Source: Planctomycetota bacterium
Lineage (GTDB): Bacteria > Planctomycetota > UBA1135 > JADKAF01
Direction: 5' to 3'
Length of the DNA: 64,000 bases
Assembly (NCBI GenBank): GCA_016719295.1
Contig: JADKAF010000001.1
Span: 3,906,001-3,970,000 of the forward strand
The position numbers and the translations under genes are program-made. Positions 14,395 through 23,226 of the stretch are shown in pieces. Within the stretch, counting starts at the first letter, position 1. The number at the start of each line of letters is the position of its first letter. Under the pieces are notes generated by a model. It saw only the letters and a list, made by a program, of their open reading frames with translations. It was not told the origin of the DNA and did no database searches.

Positions 14395-17211
14395 TCAATA
14401 CTCCGTCAAAGATCGCGAGGGGCGGAGGCCTACCTGAGGAAAAGCCTGGTGCCGCAAGGGACCGCCCGACCTTTGCGCCGTCCGCACATGGAGGGCCGCA
14501 CTATACCAGCTTCCGCCCCGCACAACGCGCTCTGGCATCTCGTCGGTCACTCTTTGACCATCGCCCCGTTGCGGCGAAACGATGTAGGGACAATAGACAT
14601 CGCGACACCACTCTCCAACGTTACCATGGACGTCGCACAGGCCCCACGGGTTGCCTCGCAGGCTTCCAACTGGGGCTGCGGCGACATGCCCGTCATTGAG
14701 CCCTCGCTCGTAGTCCGAGGGAACGAGGGTTCGTGCATACCGTTCGTTGAACTGCGTGAATGCGGCCTGGATACTCTCGTCCGCTATGTTGGCCACTCCT
14801 TTAAGAGCAAGGGCGGGCTTGCCGCTACCGCTCCAATACGGCGTCGAGGTTCCCGCTCGGCAGGCGTACTCCCATTGCGCTTCGGTAGGTAACTCAAGCC
14901 CCATCTCCATACAGACCTGGCGACAATCATCCCAGCTGACCTGACACACGGGATGCGTGACCTCTGCGGCGTGTGGTCCACTGGGGTTCTGGCCAGTCCA
15001 CCGCAGCCATTGACTATTTGTCATCTCGAACCGAGATATGAAGAACGCTTCCAGAGCCACGCTTATTATAGGCTCTTCGTTGGGCAATGCGTTGGGGTCG
15101 TAGTTGGGATCTCGCTGGTTGCGGCCCTGCGCTCCCATCCAGAAGCTGCCTCCTGGCAATAACACTAATACCATACCTGTGTCCATATCCATCGCGGCAT
15201 TCCCATCACGCTCCCGCCATCTTGGCCTCGAACCACTCTGTACGTGCCAGAACTCCCACAGCCCCGTGGTTCTGTTGCGGCCTAATGGCACGAGTCCAAT
15301 TTGTGGTACGATACGCAGCCCCTGGTACAGGGGACACTCTTGTGGATCGCTGATCGAACGTATGGCCTCGTCCCATTTTTCCTTGCGGCTACTGATGGAC
15401 TTTTCTTCTAGGGCGCGAGCGAGGTCGACTCGGCGACGCACGCTCCAGTAAGTGCTATTAGAGCCGCGCGTGCGGAAGATGTCTAGGTCACCGACTAGCG
15501 TCTTCAGGATGTCCCGTTGCCACGTGATCTCGGCCGGAACTTGTACCTCAGACCCAGCAATCGTCTCTTCCAGCGCAATCAGAGTTTTGCGATGCAATTC
15601 CAGGCGTCCAATGAGCTGGTCGGCATGCAAGAGCCACTCTTCGAAGTTTGCAATCTTACTTGGATGGGCCGGCCAGAGTTCGTCGCGAGCCGCGAGCTCG
15701 AGGTCACGCAGACGCTGTATGTCTGCCATGCGATGGAAGTCGGCCAAAGCGGACTTGGCCTCTGCCTCGTTGTTCTTGGCTTCGAGAGCGCTCGTCTGCG
15801 CAGCGAGACCACGCTCCTCGGCTTCGGCAGCGTAGTAAAGAGATACTACGGTCCCAGCAAGAACTGAGAGCGCAACCGCGCACAGTGCGAGAGCCATGCT
15901 CCGATGCCGGCGCACCCACGACCGCAGCTCTGCATAAGCGCCAGTCCGATAGGCCTGGACAACGCGTTGCTCCAGATAGGCGCGAATGTCGTCCGCGAAG
16001 GCGTGCATGCTCGCGTAGCGGCGGTCCGGATTCCGCGCCATGGCGCGATCGCATATGGCTACGAGTTCCGCCGGAATACTCGGATCGATGGCAGGGATGG
16101 GCAATGGCGCACGTTGGCGCACGGCAGCCAATACCGCTTCGGGAGACGAGTCCGAACCTGGGTCGACATAGGGATCGCGGCCAGTCAACAGCCGGTAGAG
16201 CACAGCGCCGACCGCGTAGATGTCGGACGGCGGACCAATCGCGGCGCTGCGCCCCGTGGCCTGCTCGGGGGACATGTAGCTCGGCGTTCCAAGGACAGCG
16301 CCGTCCAGCGTCGGGGAAGGCAGGGCAGATATGGGGCTCGGCGGCTGGCCTGCAAGTAGTTGCACATCCGGGCGGAGAGGGGCGGGATTGTGGGAGACCG
16401 TGCCGTTGGCTAGCGAGTCAGGGTTTGGGGGGCGGTGGACGCCAAGAACTTTGGCGATGCCCCAGTCCATGACGTACACCTCACCGAAAGTGCCAACCAT
16501 CACGTTGTGGGGCTTGATATCTCGATGAAGCACCCCCTTCTCATGCGCAAAGGATAGCGCATCGCACATTTTGAGGATGACCTCGAGTCCACGGGTCAGC
16601 GTCCACCCGTCGGTCCGTGCGCGGCATAGGTCGAAGATTAGGCCGGCTGTGCGCCCGCGCACCAGCTTCATTGTGAAGTAGGGGCGGTTATTGGCATCAA
16701 TGCCTAGCTCGTGAATCGGCACAACGCCGGGATGGTCCAGTTGCCCGACTATCTTGGCCTCTTGCAGGAAGCGCTGGAATATCTCGGAGTCTGGCGAAAC
16801 GACTGAGGTCGAATGGGGGTCACCAAGGATAACCTTCATGGCCAGGCTGCGGCCGAGATCCAGGTCCTCGACCCGAATAACGGCCCCCATTCCTCCGCGG
16901 CCGAGCTCTTCACACAGTTCGTAGCGATCGAGCACGAGCGGCGCCATTGCCCGCATTCGGGCAAGGCGCCGGATGAGCCCGCTCTCCTCCGGAGCTTGCG
17001 ATCCCGGCGTTAGGGAATCCAAGACACGCCCTGGCCGCAGAAGCGAGTGAGTGGGGGCGCCGTCGCCGGCGAGGAGTGCATCGGCCCGCCGCCGCAGGTC
17101 AGTATCGGCACCGCAGAGGCGGTCCAGGAGAGCTGCGCGCTTGTGGGGGGGCGTGGCGACGGCAAGCTCGAAGATGTCTCGCAGGCGAGGGGTGGGAGAA
17201 TTGGCGCTCAT
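14395..17211 (-). CDS. Membrane Ser/Thr protein kinase fused to FGE-sulfatase (SUMF1) domain
   Basis: This 938-residue protein is probably a membrane-anchored signalling kinase. The kinase domain has glycine loop GRGGMG (104-109), MKVI Lys (about 126), HRDIKPHN (229-236) and DWG (248-250) in place of DFG. A proline-rich insert lies near 260-305. One transmembrane segment spans about 438-460, followed by a coiled coil. The C-terminal FGE-type lectin fold (about 680-932) contains LLPGGSFWMG, PTEAQWEYACRAGT, HGNVGEWC and RVVRGGSW. The cysteines that catalyse formylglycine formation are replaced (SWYSAALHVR), so the domain is probably a ligand-binding module. Its ATG overlaps the sigma-factor stop (ATGA). 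Confidence 0.92.
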   Translation of the reverse strand: MSANSPTPRLRDIFELAVATPPHKRAALLDRLCGADTDLRRRADALLAGDGAPTHSLLRPGRVLDSLTPGSQAPEESGLIRRLARMRAMAPLVLDRYELCEELGRGGMGAVIRVEDLDLGRSLAMKVILGDPHSTSVVSPDSEIFQRFLQEAKIVGQLDHPGVVPIHELGIDANNRPYFTMKLVRGRTAGLIFDLCRARTDGWTLTRGLEVILKMCDALSFAHEKGVLHRDIKPHNVMVGTFGEVYVMDWGIAKVLGVHRPPNPDSLANGTVSHNPAPLRPDVQLLAGQPPSPISALPSPTLDGAVLGTPSYMSPEQATGRSAAIGPPSDIYAVGAVLYRLLTGRDPYVDPGSDSSPEAVLAAVRQRAPLPIPAIDPSIPAELVAICDRAMARNPDRRYASMHAFADDIRAYLEQRVVQAYRTGAYAELRSWVRRHRSMALALCAVALSVLAGTVVSLYYAAEAEERGLAAQTSALEAKNNEAEAKSALADFHRMADIQRLRDLELAARDELWPAHPSKIANFEEWLLHADQLIGRLELHRKTLIALEETIAGSEVQVPAEITWQRDILKTLVGDLDIFRTRGSNSTYWSVRRRVDLARALEEKSISSRKEKWDEAIRSISDPQECPLYQGLRIVPQIGLVPLGRNRTTGLWEFWHVQSGSRPRWRERDGNAAMDMDTGMVLVLLPGGSFWMGAQGRNQRDPNYDPNALPNEEPIISVALEAFFISRFEMTNSQWLRWTGQNPSGPHAAEVTHPVCQVSWDDCRQVCMEMGLELPTEAQWEYACRAGTSTPYWSGSGKPALALKGVANIADESIQAAFTQFNERYARTLVPSDYERGLNDGHVAAAPVGSLRGNPWGLCDVHGNVGEWCRDVYCPYIVSPQRGDGQRVTDEMPERVVRGGSWYSAALHVRTAQRSGGPLRHQAFPQVGLRPSRSLTEY

Positions 17212-17783
17212 TGCAGATGAGCTTGCAAGAAACTCCTCGCGTAGCGCCAATCGCGCTCGACGGTGATCTCTGCGACTTGCAGGCAGTCAGCGATATCGCG
17301 GTGCGATAGCCCGCCGTAGAACTTCATCTTGACCACCTCGGCGGCACGCTCGTCGTCATGCTCCAGCTTCGAGATGGCCTCATCCAGCACAAGGGCGTCG
17401 AGCGGCGGGACGGAAGAGTCCTTGCCTTCAAGACTCTCGGAAAGCGGCATCCGCTCGAAGTCGCCGCCGTGCTTCAAGCGCCTGCGGCGCCGTGCGCGTT
17501 CGATGAGAATCCGACGCATTGCCTCTGCCGCTGCGCCGAAAAAGTGCCTGCGGCCGTTCCACCCGACGTCCTGTGTGCCCACCAAGCGGATAAATGCCTC
17601 GTGAACGAGCGCGGTAGGCTGGAGAGTCTGCTGCTTGGGCTCGCGGGCCATCCACTGACGCGCGAGGGAGCGAAGCTCGCGGTACACCAAGGGCGCGAGT
17701 TGGGCGGCCGGTTGGCCGCCGCATGCTGAGGCCAGCATCGTGGCGAAGGCCTGGGGGCTTGGTTTCGCGGCTTCTCGTTTCAC
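17208..17783 (-). CDS. ECF-type RNA polymerase sigma factor (TIGR02999-like)
   Basis: This protein of about 191 residues redirects RNA polymerase. The sigma-2 region includes LVYRELRSLARQWM and the signature LQPTALVHEAFIRL. RHFFGAAAEAMRRILIERARRRRRLK is typical of the planctomycete/acidobacterial TIGR02999 group. The sigma-4 helix-turn-helix is GGLSHRDIADCLQVAEITVERDW. The GTG at 17783 is chosen to match family length, since no strong ribosome site is present. Overlap with the kinase gene suggests that the kinase signals through this factor. Its upstream region is duplicated in front of the WD40 gene at 20500. Confidence 0.85.
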   Translation of the reverse strand: MKREAAKPSPQAFATMLASACGGQPAAQLAPLVYRELRSLARQWMAREPKQQTLQPTALVHEAFIRLVGTQDVGWNGRRHFFGAAAEAMRRILIERARRRRRLKHGGDFERMPLSESLEGKDSSVPPLDALVLDEAISKLEHDDERAAEVVKMKFYGGLSHRDIADCLQVAEITVERDWRYARSFLQAHLQ

Positions 17784-17791
17784 GGCTAGTT

Positions 17792-18034
17792 GTCGCAGAA
17801 TTTCGTCCGTGCGATGATGGCTGAAGCGTTCGTCCGACGCACTGACGGTGGTAGAGATGGTAAACCACCTTCTTCCCAGCGACCAGGAGACCACAAGTGT
17901 GGCACCAAGAACGACCTGCGATCGAGGACGCTGCCGTTCGCCAACGGCCCGATGGTGGACAGGGCACTGCGAATCACGACGCCGGCTGGCCGGCTGGCCG
18001 GTTGGCTGTTCGGGGCGCTCGGCGTGCGGCCGAG
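17792..18034. repeat. Duplicated intergenic region, copy 1
   Basis: About 240 bp here (gtcgcagaatttcgtccgtg onward) match 20207-20441 at roughly 90% identity. The match resumes after the MITE at 18338-18365 (gttgttggagtgcctccgaa). It separates the sigma factor (leftward) from the HEAT/zinc-ribbon gene (rightward). It is likely to hold promoters for one or both. Confidence 0.75.
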
Positions 18035-18337
18035 CATCACCAGGTGGGTCTTCAGGCTTTCGTGTGGGTAGACGCCGAACTTGGGCCCGGATGGTTGCCT
18101 GCGACGGCAGGCGCCGCTTCCGGCCCCTGCTCGGGGGACTCTGTCCCCCGAAACCCCCTGGGATTTGGCGCTTTGGGGCCATCCCGAGGCAGCCTTCCGG
18201 AGCTTGGCCGGCATCGCCGGCATCGCCGGCATCGCCGTGCGACGCCTCTTCAGCCCCATTCGCGCCTTCGGATCAGCCCCTGTGAGCCATCCAGGCAGGC
18301 CCGGGCTACCCACACAAATCCCTGAAGCGCCCCCCAG
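18035..18337. mobile_element. 303-bp MITE-like insertion
   Basis: Present in copy 1 but absent from copy 2 of the duplicated region, where cggccgag joins gttgttgg directly. The ends are inverted repeats: CTTCAGGCTTTCGTGTGGGTAG on the left and, inverted, CTTCAGGGATTTGTGTGGGTAG on the right (3 mismatches in 22). The interior has a hairpin (GGGGGAC-TCT-GTCCCCC) and a GGCATCGCC tandem repeat, with no gene. It looks like a non-autonomous element; the parent transposase is not in the window. Confidence 0.7.
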
Positions 18338-18399
18338 GTTGTTGGAGTGCCTCCGAATCGTCGACCTAACCACCCATACGATACGATGGAAGAGGCAAC

Positions 18400-19917
18400 T
18401 TGACGTCCCAGAACGAAGCGGCAGTTACCACGATGATGATCACGATTACCCAGCAAGTGAATGATGCCGTTACCATGATGGTGGGGATAACTGCTCAGGC
18501 GAGCACCCTGAGCACTGTTCATCGGCTTCGGACACAAACGCGGGTTGACGCTGACCCAATGGCGGCACTCGTTGAGCTGGAAGATAGTGCTAGAGTGCTG
18601 CAAGCATTCATGGCATTCGTGTACGCTCCACGCAGGGTGCGAAGCCCATGGTCGGGGTCTTTTAAAGCTTTGAAAGAAGAGGCGCAGTCCCTGCTCGTTG
18701 CTGCGTCCAGCAGTGCTGATCGGAAGATTCCCATCCAATATGATGGGACTACCGGTAGCATTCAGTATCTGTCGGATCTCGCCACTCTGTATGAGCGCGT
18801 TGTTGGCTTTTTAGCCGGTCTTGGTAGAGATGTGATCCCGGTCTGCGTCGACCATCTCAGGGCAGATTTGATGAGGGATGCGGGTGACACGCGACTGAAA
18901 TGTGGTCTGATCAATGTGCTCGAATTGCTCAGCGTTCATGCGGCGGAGGCTGTGCCGTGCCTTATTACCGCGGTGCGAAAAGACAAGGGCGGTGAGACCA
19001 GTGTCTTTGCTGCGCGGGCTCTTGGAGCCATCGGGGCCGGCACGGCCGTCTCAGTCCTGACCCAGGTTTGCGAGAAGAAGAAGTGGTTCCCTTTCTTTCG
19101 AAAAGGGGAGACCAAGTATTGGTATCCAGGAGATCTTCGTGCTGCCGCCGCCGAGGCGCTCGAGAGAATCCGTAGTCATCGCGCTGCCCCATTGCGCGCC
19201 GGTCGAGCGACACCCGAGGCCGCCTCCGTGCTTGTGAGCGTGCGATGTCCCCACTGCAGCGCGCAATTGAAGGCGCCTGCGCGTTCGCTTGGGAAGAAGG
19301 CGGCGTGCAAGAAATGCGGGAAGACATTGATGATTCAGGAAATACCATCTACGCGCGAGGCACCGGCGGTGCCGCAAAGCCAAAGCGACGCGACCACCGT
19401 TGCATCAGACGGGAGTGTATTCATTTCATTCGCGGAGGCAATGGCCGAGCTGCGTAAGAGCGCTGAGCAGCTCACGGCACTCGTGGCCGAAGGCGAAGTC
19501 CGCGCATATCGCGATGGAGACCGAAACGCGATGAAGTTCCGCAAGGACGATATTGCCAGCATGAGCCGCGTGTTAGAGCAGGATGCTCAGGCGTCCGCGC
19601 GAAGTGCCAACAAGAGTACTGACGCATCGCCCACTTCAGGTCAAGCGGCTCGTCCAGATAAGCGCCTCACGTCCGAAGAACACAAAGCAATGATCCTGCG
19701 GCTCGCCGATGAAAACAGTCAGTTAGGCCACGAGCTAATCGCGCTCGTCGGGACCGACGGCGGCTTCGGAAACGTGGCGCGGATTCGTCAGATTGGAGAG
19801 CGAGTTCACCGTCTTGGTGGCATGGACCTCATGCAGTGTTTCTATTACGGAGTGCGCAATAGCGGGCGGTATTTCTCGCAAGACATATGGGACGGTATTG
19901 GGTCATGGCGAAAGTAG
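18400..19917 (+). CDS. HEAT-like/zinc-ribbon protein with C-terminal HTH-like segment
   Basis: This 505-residue protein has a TTG start with GAAGAGG upstream, and the start region is homologous to that of the WD40 gene at 20500. Residues about 145-265 form HEAT-like helices (AVPCLITAVRKDK, AARALGAIGAGTAVSVL). A zinc ribbon follows near 288-318 (CPHC...CKKC). A later segment, SVFISFAEAMAELRKSAEQL ending in MKFRKDDI, resembles MerR/excisionase-type DNA-binding domains. There is no signal peptide. It is probably an adaptor in the sigma/kinase island. Confidence 0.7.
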   Translation: MTSQNEAAVTTMMITITQQVNDAVTMMVGITAQASTLSTVHRLRTQTRVDADPMAALVELEDSARVLQAFMAFVYAPRRVRSPWSGSFKALKEEAQSLLVAASSSADRKIPIQYDGTTGSIQYLSDLATLYERVVGFLAGLGRDVIPVCVDHLRADLMRDAGDTRLKCGLINVLELLSVHAAEAVPCLITAVRKDKGGETSVFAARALGAIGAGTAVSVLTQVCEKKKWFPFFRKGETKYWYPGDLRAAAAEALERIRSHRAAPLRAGRATPEAASVLVSVRCPHCSAQLKAPARSLGKKAACKKCGKTLMIQEIPSTREAPAVPQSQSDATTVASDGSVFISFAEAMAELRKSAEQLTALVAEGEVRAYRDGDRNAMKFRKDDIASMSRVLEQDAQASARSANKSTDASPTSGQAARPDKRLTSEEHKAMILRLADENSQLGHELIALVGTDGGFGNVARIRQIGERVHRLGGMDLMQCFYYGVRNSGRYFSQDIWDGIGSWRK

Positions 19918-20206
19918 CCGCCAAGCCCAGCGCCTTCGGCATGCAGCCAGATGGTGCTCCGCGTGCGCTGCTGCGGCTGGCTGGACCGCACGCGATAGAA
20001 ACCGCAGAGACCGCAACCGAGCGGCTAGTCAGCCGCCAAGGGGCCGCAAGGGCCGCTGTAGCGGTCCGGGCTATGAAGACCGGTCTCGGTTCGGCCAAGC
20101 GGGACCGCTCCGACATTCGTCGGAATGAAACCGCTGCGCGTAGCCTGACCCTCGCGCTCGTACCGGTTTTGCCAACCGGGCTCGAATCCGCGCTTCACCG
20201 CAAGCG
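19918..20206. other. Intergenic stretch before the second repeat copy
   Basis: No gene was seen. It contains several short inverted sequences (for example ccggttttgccaaccgg near 20163) that could terminate transcription from the upstream gene. Confidence 0.35.
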
Positions 20207-20499
20207 GTCGCAGAATTTCGTCCGTGCGATGATGGCTGAAGCGTTCGTCCGACGCACTGACGGTGGTAGAGATGGTAAACCACCTTCTTCCCAGCGACCA
20301 GGAGACCACAAGTGTGGCACCAAGAACGACTTGCGATCAAGGACGCTGCCGTTCGCCAACGGCCCGATGTTGGACAGGGCAGTGCGAGTTACGACGCCAG
20401 CTGGGCAGTCGGCTGTTCGGGGCGCTCGGCGTGCGGCCGAGGTTGTTGGAGTGCCTCCGAATCGCCGACCGACCTAGCCACGCAGAGCGAGGTGGCAAC
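20207..20499. repeat. Duplicated intergenic region, copy 2 (uninterrupted)
   Basis: It matches 17792-18034 plus 18338-18399 without the MITE and ends just before the GTG start of the WD40 gene. The shared end (ggcaac-TG-acgtccc) includes the ribosome-binding region and first codons of both downstream genes. The two genes may therefore be co-regulated. Confidence 0.75.
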
Positions 20500-23145
20500 G
20501 TGACGTCCCTATCCGCAGATCGGCTCTACGCCCCGGATTGGCTCTACCGTCCGGTTGGGGATTCCTCAGAAGGGATCCCGGCAACTTGGATCGGGTTGTG
20601 GAAGCTCGTCGCTACGAAGAAGATCGCGGCCGAGGACTTCGAGTATCGGCACTGTACGGCCGCCGAATGGCAGCTGTTGAGCTCTTCGCCGAGGGACGGC
20701 AAGCCCTGCGCGGCGAGCAAGGCAGCGGTCCCGGCGTCAGCGCCGTCTGAACAGGCGGAAGCGGCGCTGAAGCGAGGCGTCGAACGATGTCAGGCGGGAG
20801 ACCTGTCCGCCGCCAAGGCTGCCTATCGTGAAGCTGCGGAACTCGGACATCCGGATGCACTGTTCTACCTCGGCGATCAACTCGAGGAAGAAGGTGACCT
20901 AGGCGCTGCAGAGCACGCCTTCGAGCGCGGCGACGCGCAAGGGGATCTGCGCTGCTCCAATCGACTGAGCCGACTGCTAGAACAGGTCGGGCGTACAGAT
21001 GAGGCGGTGCGGGTGATTGAGCGTGGGTCTGGTTGGGGCGACGCGCGTTCCGCCAGCCGGCATGCGCACCTGCTGCAGAAGTCCGGGGATCTAGCTGGCG
21101 CCATCGCAGCGTTTGGACGGGCCGAGAGTCTTGGAGACGAGAACGCGGCGCTCGATCTGGGCCTGCTCTTGGTAGAGACCAGCGATGGCCGCGCACAAGC
21201 GGAGGACGCGTGGCGCCGTTCGTCCATCGCAGGCAACGCTTCTGGCGCTCTGAATCTCGGCATTCTCCTGCATCAGAGGGGAGATCAGAAAGGCGCGGTG
21301 AAGGAGCTGCTGCGAGCCCATCAGATCGCAACGACCAGGGACCTCAAAGAGCGGGCCTGGGTGGTGCTCGTGAAGGTCCACCCCGATCCCGAGGCGTTGC
21401 TCGAGCTTGCGACGCGGGCTAGCGCTGCGGCGTCTTCCTCTGCATTTGGTGAGGCATCGCCAGACACCTCTCGACCCGCAACTGCCAGGACTTCACGCTC
21501 ACACCAATCCGACACGCTAGAGTGCCCCCATTGTCACAAGGTCCTGCGCTTGCGGCACGGGCATGAGGCTCGCGGTAAGAGGGCGCGCTGCAGCGGGTGC
21601 CAGGGGGCATTCACAATTCCCTACGCCAACAACCCAGTCCCGAGCCGCGATAGCAATGGCGACGTCATGGCGCAGGAGAACAGCCAGTCGCGTCGGGGGC
21701 GAGCAGATAGATCCCCAGCCTCTGCCGTGCACGGTCGGAGGAAGGCTCCCTCTGTTCGGGAATCCGATGAGATGGGTCTCGCAGGGCGGCTCCGTGCCCC
21801 GTTCGCCAATCCGTGGATTCTCTCGGGCGTCGTCTTGGTGTTCTCCGCCGCCCTGGTGGGGACGTTCATTTGGCTGGGCTCCAACGCGGGGAGCAATTCC
21901 GCGCGGGACGAAGCGGGGACCCGTGCCGATGGTGAAGAACGGCTCGCCTTTGTAACTTCATCGAGCGCGGCGGTCACTCCTGTCGTGCGCGACGCCGATT
22001 CAGGTGTCGGCCCAGAGGCCACACCGACCGAAGCGAGCGTTGCGGCTTCGAGCAAACCCGAACCGGGCATCAAACCCACCCGCGTTTCGACCCCGCCGGA
22101 ATTCGTGGCTTCACAGGAAATCGTACCTGCGACGGTCGAGGCGAAGCCCCGCGTCGTCGAGGCGTCGCCGGTGGGCGAGATCCGGCGGTTCGAGGGACAC
22201 GGAGGCCCGGTCAACAGCGTCGCTGTCTCCCGCGATGCCCGACGCGTCCTTTCGGGCAGCGCCGACGAGACCATCAGGTTATGGGACGTAGACACCGGAC
22301 GGGAGCTACAGAAGATCCAAGCCCATTCCAAGGGCGTGGATTGCGTCGCCATGTCGGGCGATGGGAGACTCGGTCTGTCCGTCGGCAACGACCGCACGCT
22401 AAAACTCTGGGACCTGGAGCGCGGTGAGAAGCTGCGAGACTTCGCCTACGACGGCGAGGGAGAAGACGTTGTTGCGCTTTCTCCGGATGCCAGTATGGCG
22501 CTGTCGGCTGGTTGGGAGGGGCGCGTTCGCCTCTGGGACGTCCGAACCGGGAAGCCGATCCGAGTCTTCGAAGGCCACACGAATGCGGTGAATGACGTGA
22601 CCTTTACCCCGGACGGACGACGTGCGCTCTCCTCGAGTGACGATCTGACGGCACGCCTGTGGGACGTGGGGACGGGTCGCGAGCTCTGCCGATTCGAGGG
22701 ACACACGGGGTACGTGCACTGTGTGGCGATGACACCCTACGGCCTCCACGTGCTGACCGGCAGCGGCGGACGGATGTCGGGCAGAAACATGGTCACGAAC
22801 AGAGACACGGGCGCACGCCTCTGGGACCCGACCACCGGAAAGCAGGTCCGCAAGCTGATTGCTTCGCGAATCTTCGTGAACTGCCTCGCCATCTCACCCG
22901 ATGGCCGCCGTGTCTTGTCGACCCATGGGGGGGCCCTCGTCGCGTCCGAGGGCGGAACGATCGCGGGTGCTTTCGGTGGGAGCGACGGCCAAGTACACCT
23001 GTGGGACCTCGAGAGCGGTAAGGAGCTGAAAGCCTTCGACGGGCACGGCGAGGCAGTCCTCTGCGTCGCCTTCCTCGGCGACGGGCGGCGGGCAATCTCC
23101 GCCAGCGTTGATTCGACGATCCGTCTCTGGGGGCTACCAGAGTAG
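20500..23145 (+). CDS. TPR/Sel1-zinc ribbon-TM-WD40 membrane protein
   Basis: This protein of about 881 residues starts at a GTG with GAGG upstream; the start region matches that of the 18400 gene. The N-terminal ~60 residues are Trp-rich and perhaps a peptide-binding domain. TPR/Sel1-like repeats span about 80-310 (DLSAAKAAYREAAELGHPDA). A zinc ribbon lies near 345-375 (CPHCHKVL...CSGC). One transmembrane helix lies near 435-455. At least seven WD40 repeats follow (VLSGSADETIRLWDVDTGRE and others). It probably acts as a sensor or scaffold for the kinase/sigma pathway. Confidence 0.82.
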   Translation: MTSLSADRLYAPDWLYRPVGDSSEGIPATWIGLWKLVATKKIAAEDFEYRHCTAAEWQLLSSSPRDGKPCAASKAAVPASAPSEQAEAALKRGVERCQAGDLSAAKAAYREAAELGHPDALFYLGDQLEEEGDLGAAEHAFERGDAQGDLRCSNRLSRLLEQVGRTDEAVRVIERGSGWGDARSASRHAHLLQKSGDLAGAIAAFGRAESLGDENAALDLGLLLVETSDGRAQAEDAWRRSSIAGNASGALNLGILLHQRGDQKGAVKELLRAHQIATTRDLKERAWVVLVKVHPDPEALLELATRASAAASSSAFGEASPDTSRPATARTSRSHQSDTLECPHCHKVLRLRHGHEARGKRARCSGCQGAFTIPYANNPVPSRDSNGDVMAQENSQSRRGRADRSPASAVHGRRKAPSVRESDEMGLAGRLRAPFANPWILSGVVLVFSAALVGTFIWLGSNAGSNSARDEAGTRADGEERLAFVTSSSAAVTPVVRDADSGVGPEATPTEASVAASSKPEPGIKPTRVSTPPEFVASQEIVPATVEAKPRVVEASPVGEIRRFEGHGGPVNSVAVSRDARRVLSGSADETIRLWDVDTGRELQKIQAHSKGVDCVAMSGDGRLGLSVGNDRTLKLWDLERGEKLRDFAYDGEGEDVVALSPDASMALSAGWEGRVRLWDVRTGKPIRVFEGHTNAVNDVTFTPDGRRALSSSDDLTARLWDVGTGRELCRFEGHTGYVHCVAMTPYGLHVLTGSGGRMSGRNMVTNRDTGARLWDPTTGKQVRKLIASRIFVNCLAISPDGRRVLSTHGGALVASEGGTIAGAFGGSDGQVHLWDLESGKELKAFDGHGEAVLCVAFLGDGRRAISASVDSTIRLWGLPE

Positions 23146-23226
23146 TTGTTCATCGGTGGACCATTCCGGTCAACCGCATTGTGATTGTTACATCCATCAA
23201 CATAAAACTCAAGGTCTTCGACGCCC

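Noticed and set aside
14395..15300. Target gene of a diversity-generating retroelement (FGE/lectin-fold C-terminus)
   Set aside because: The fold is typical of such targets, but no reverse transcriptase, template repeat or adenine-biased variable region is present nearby.
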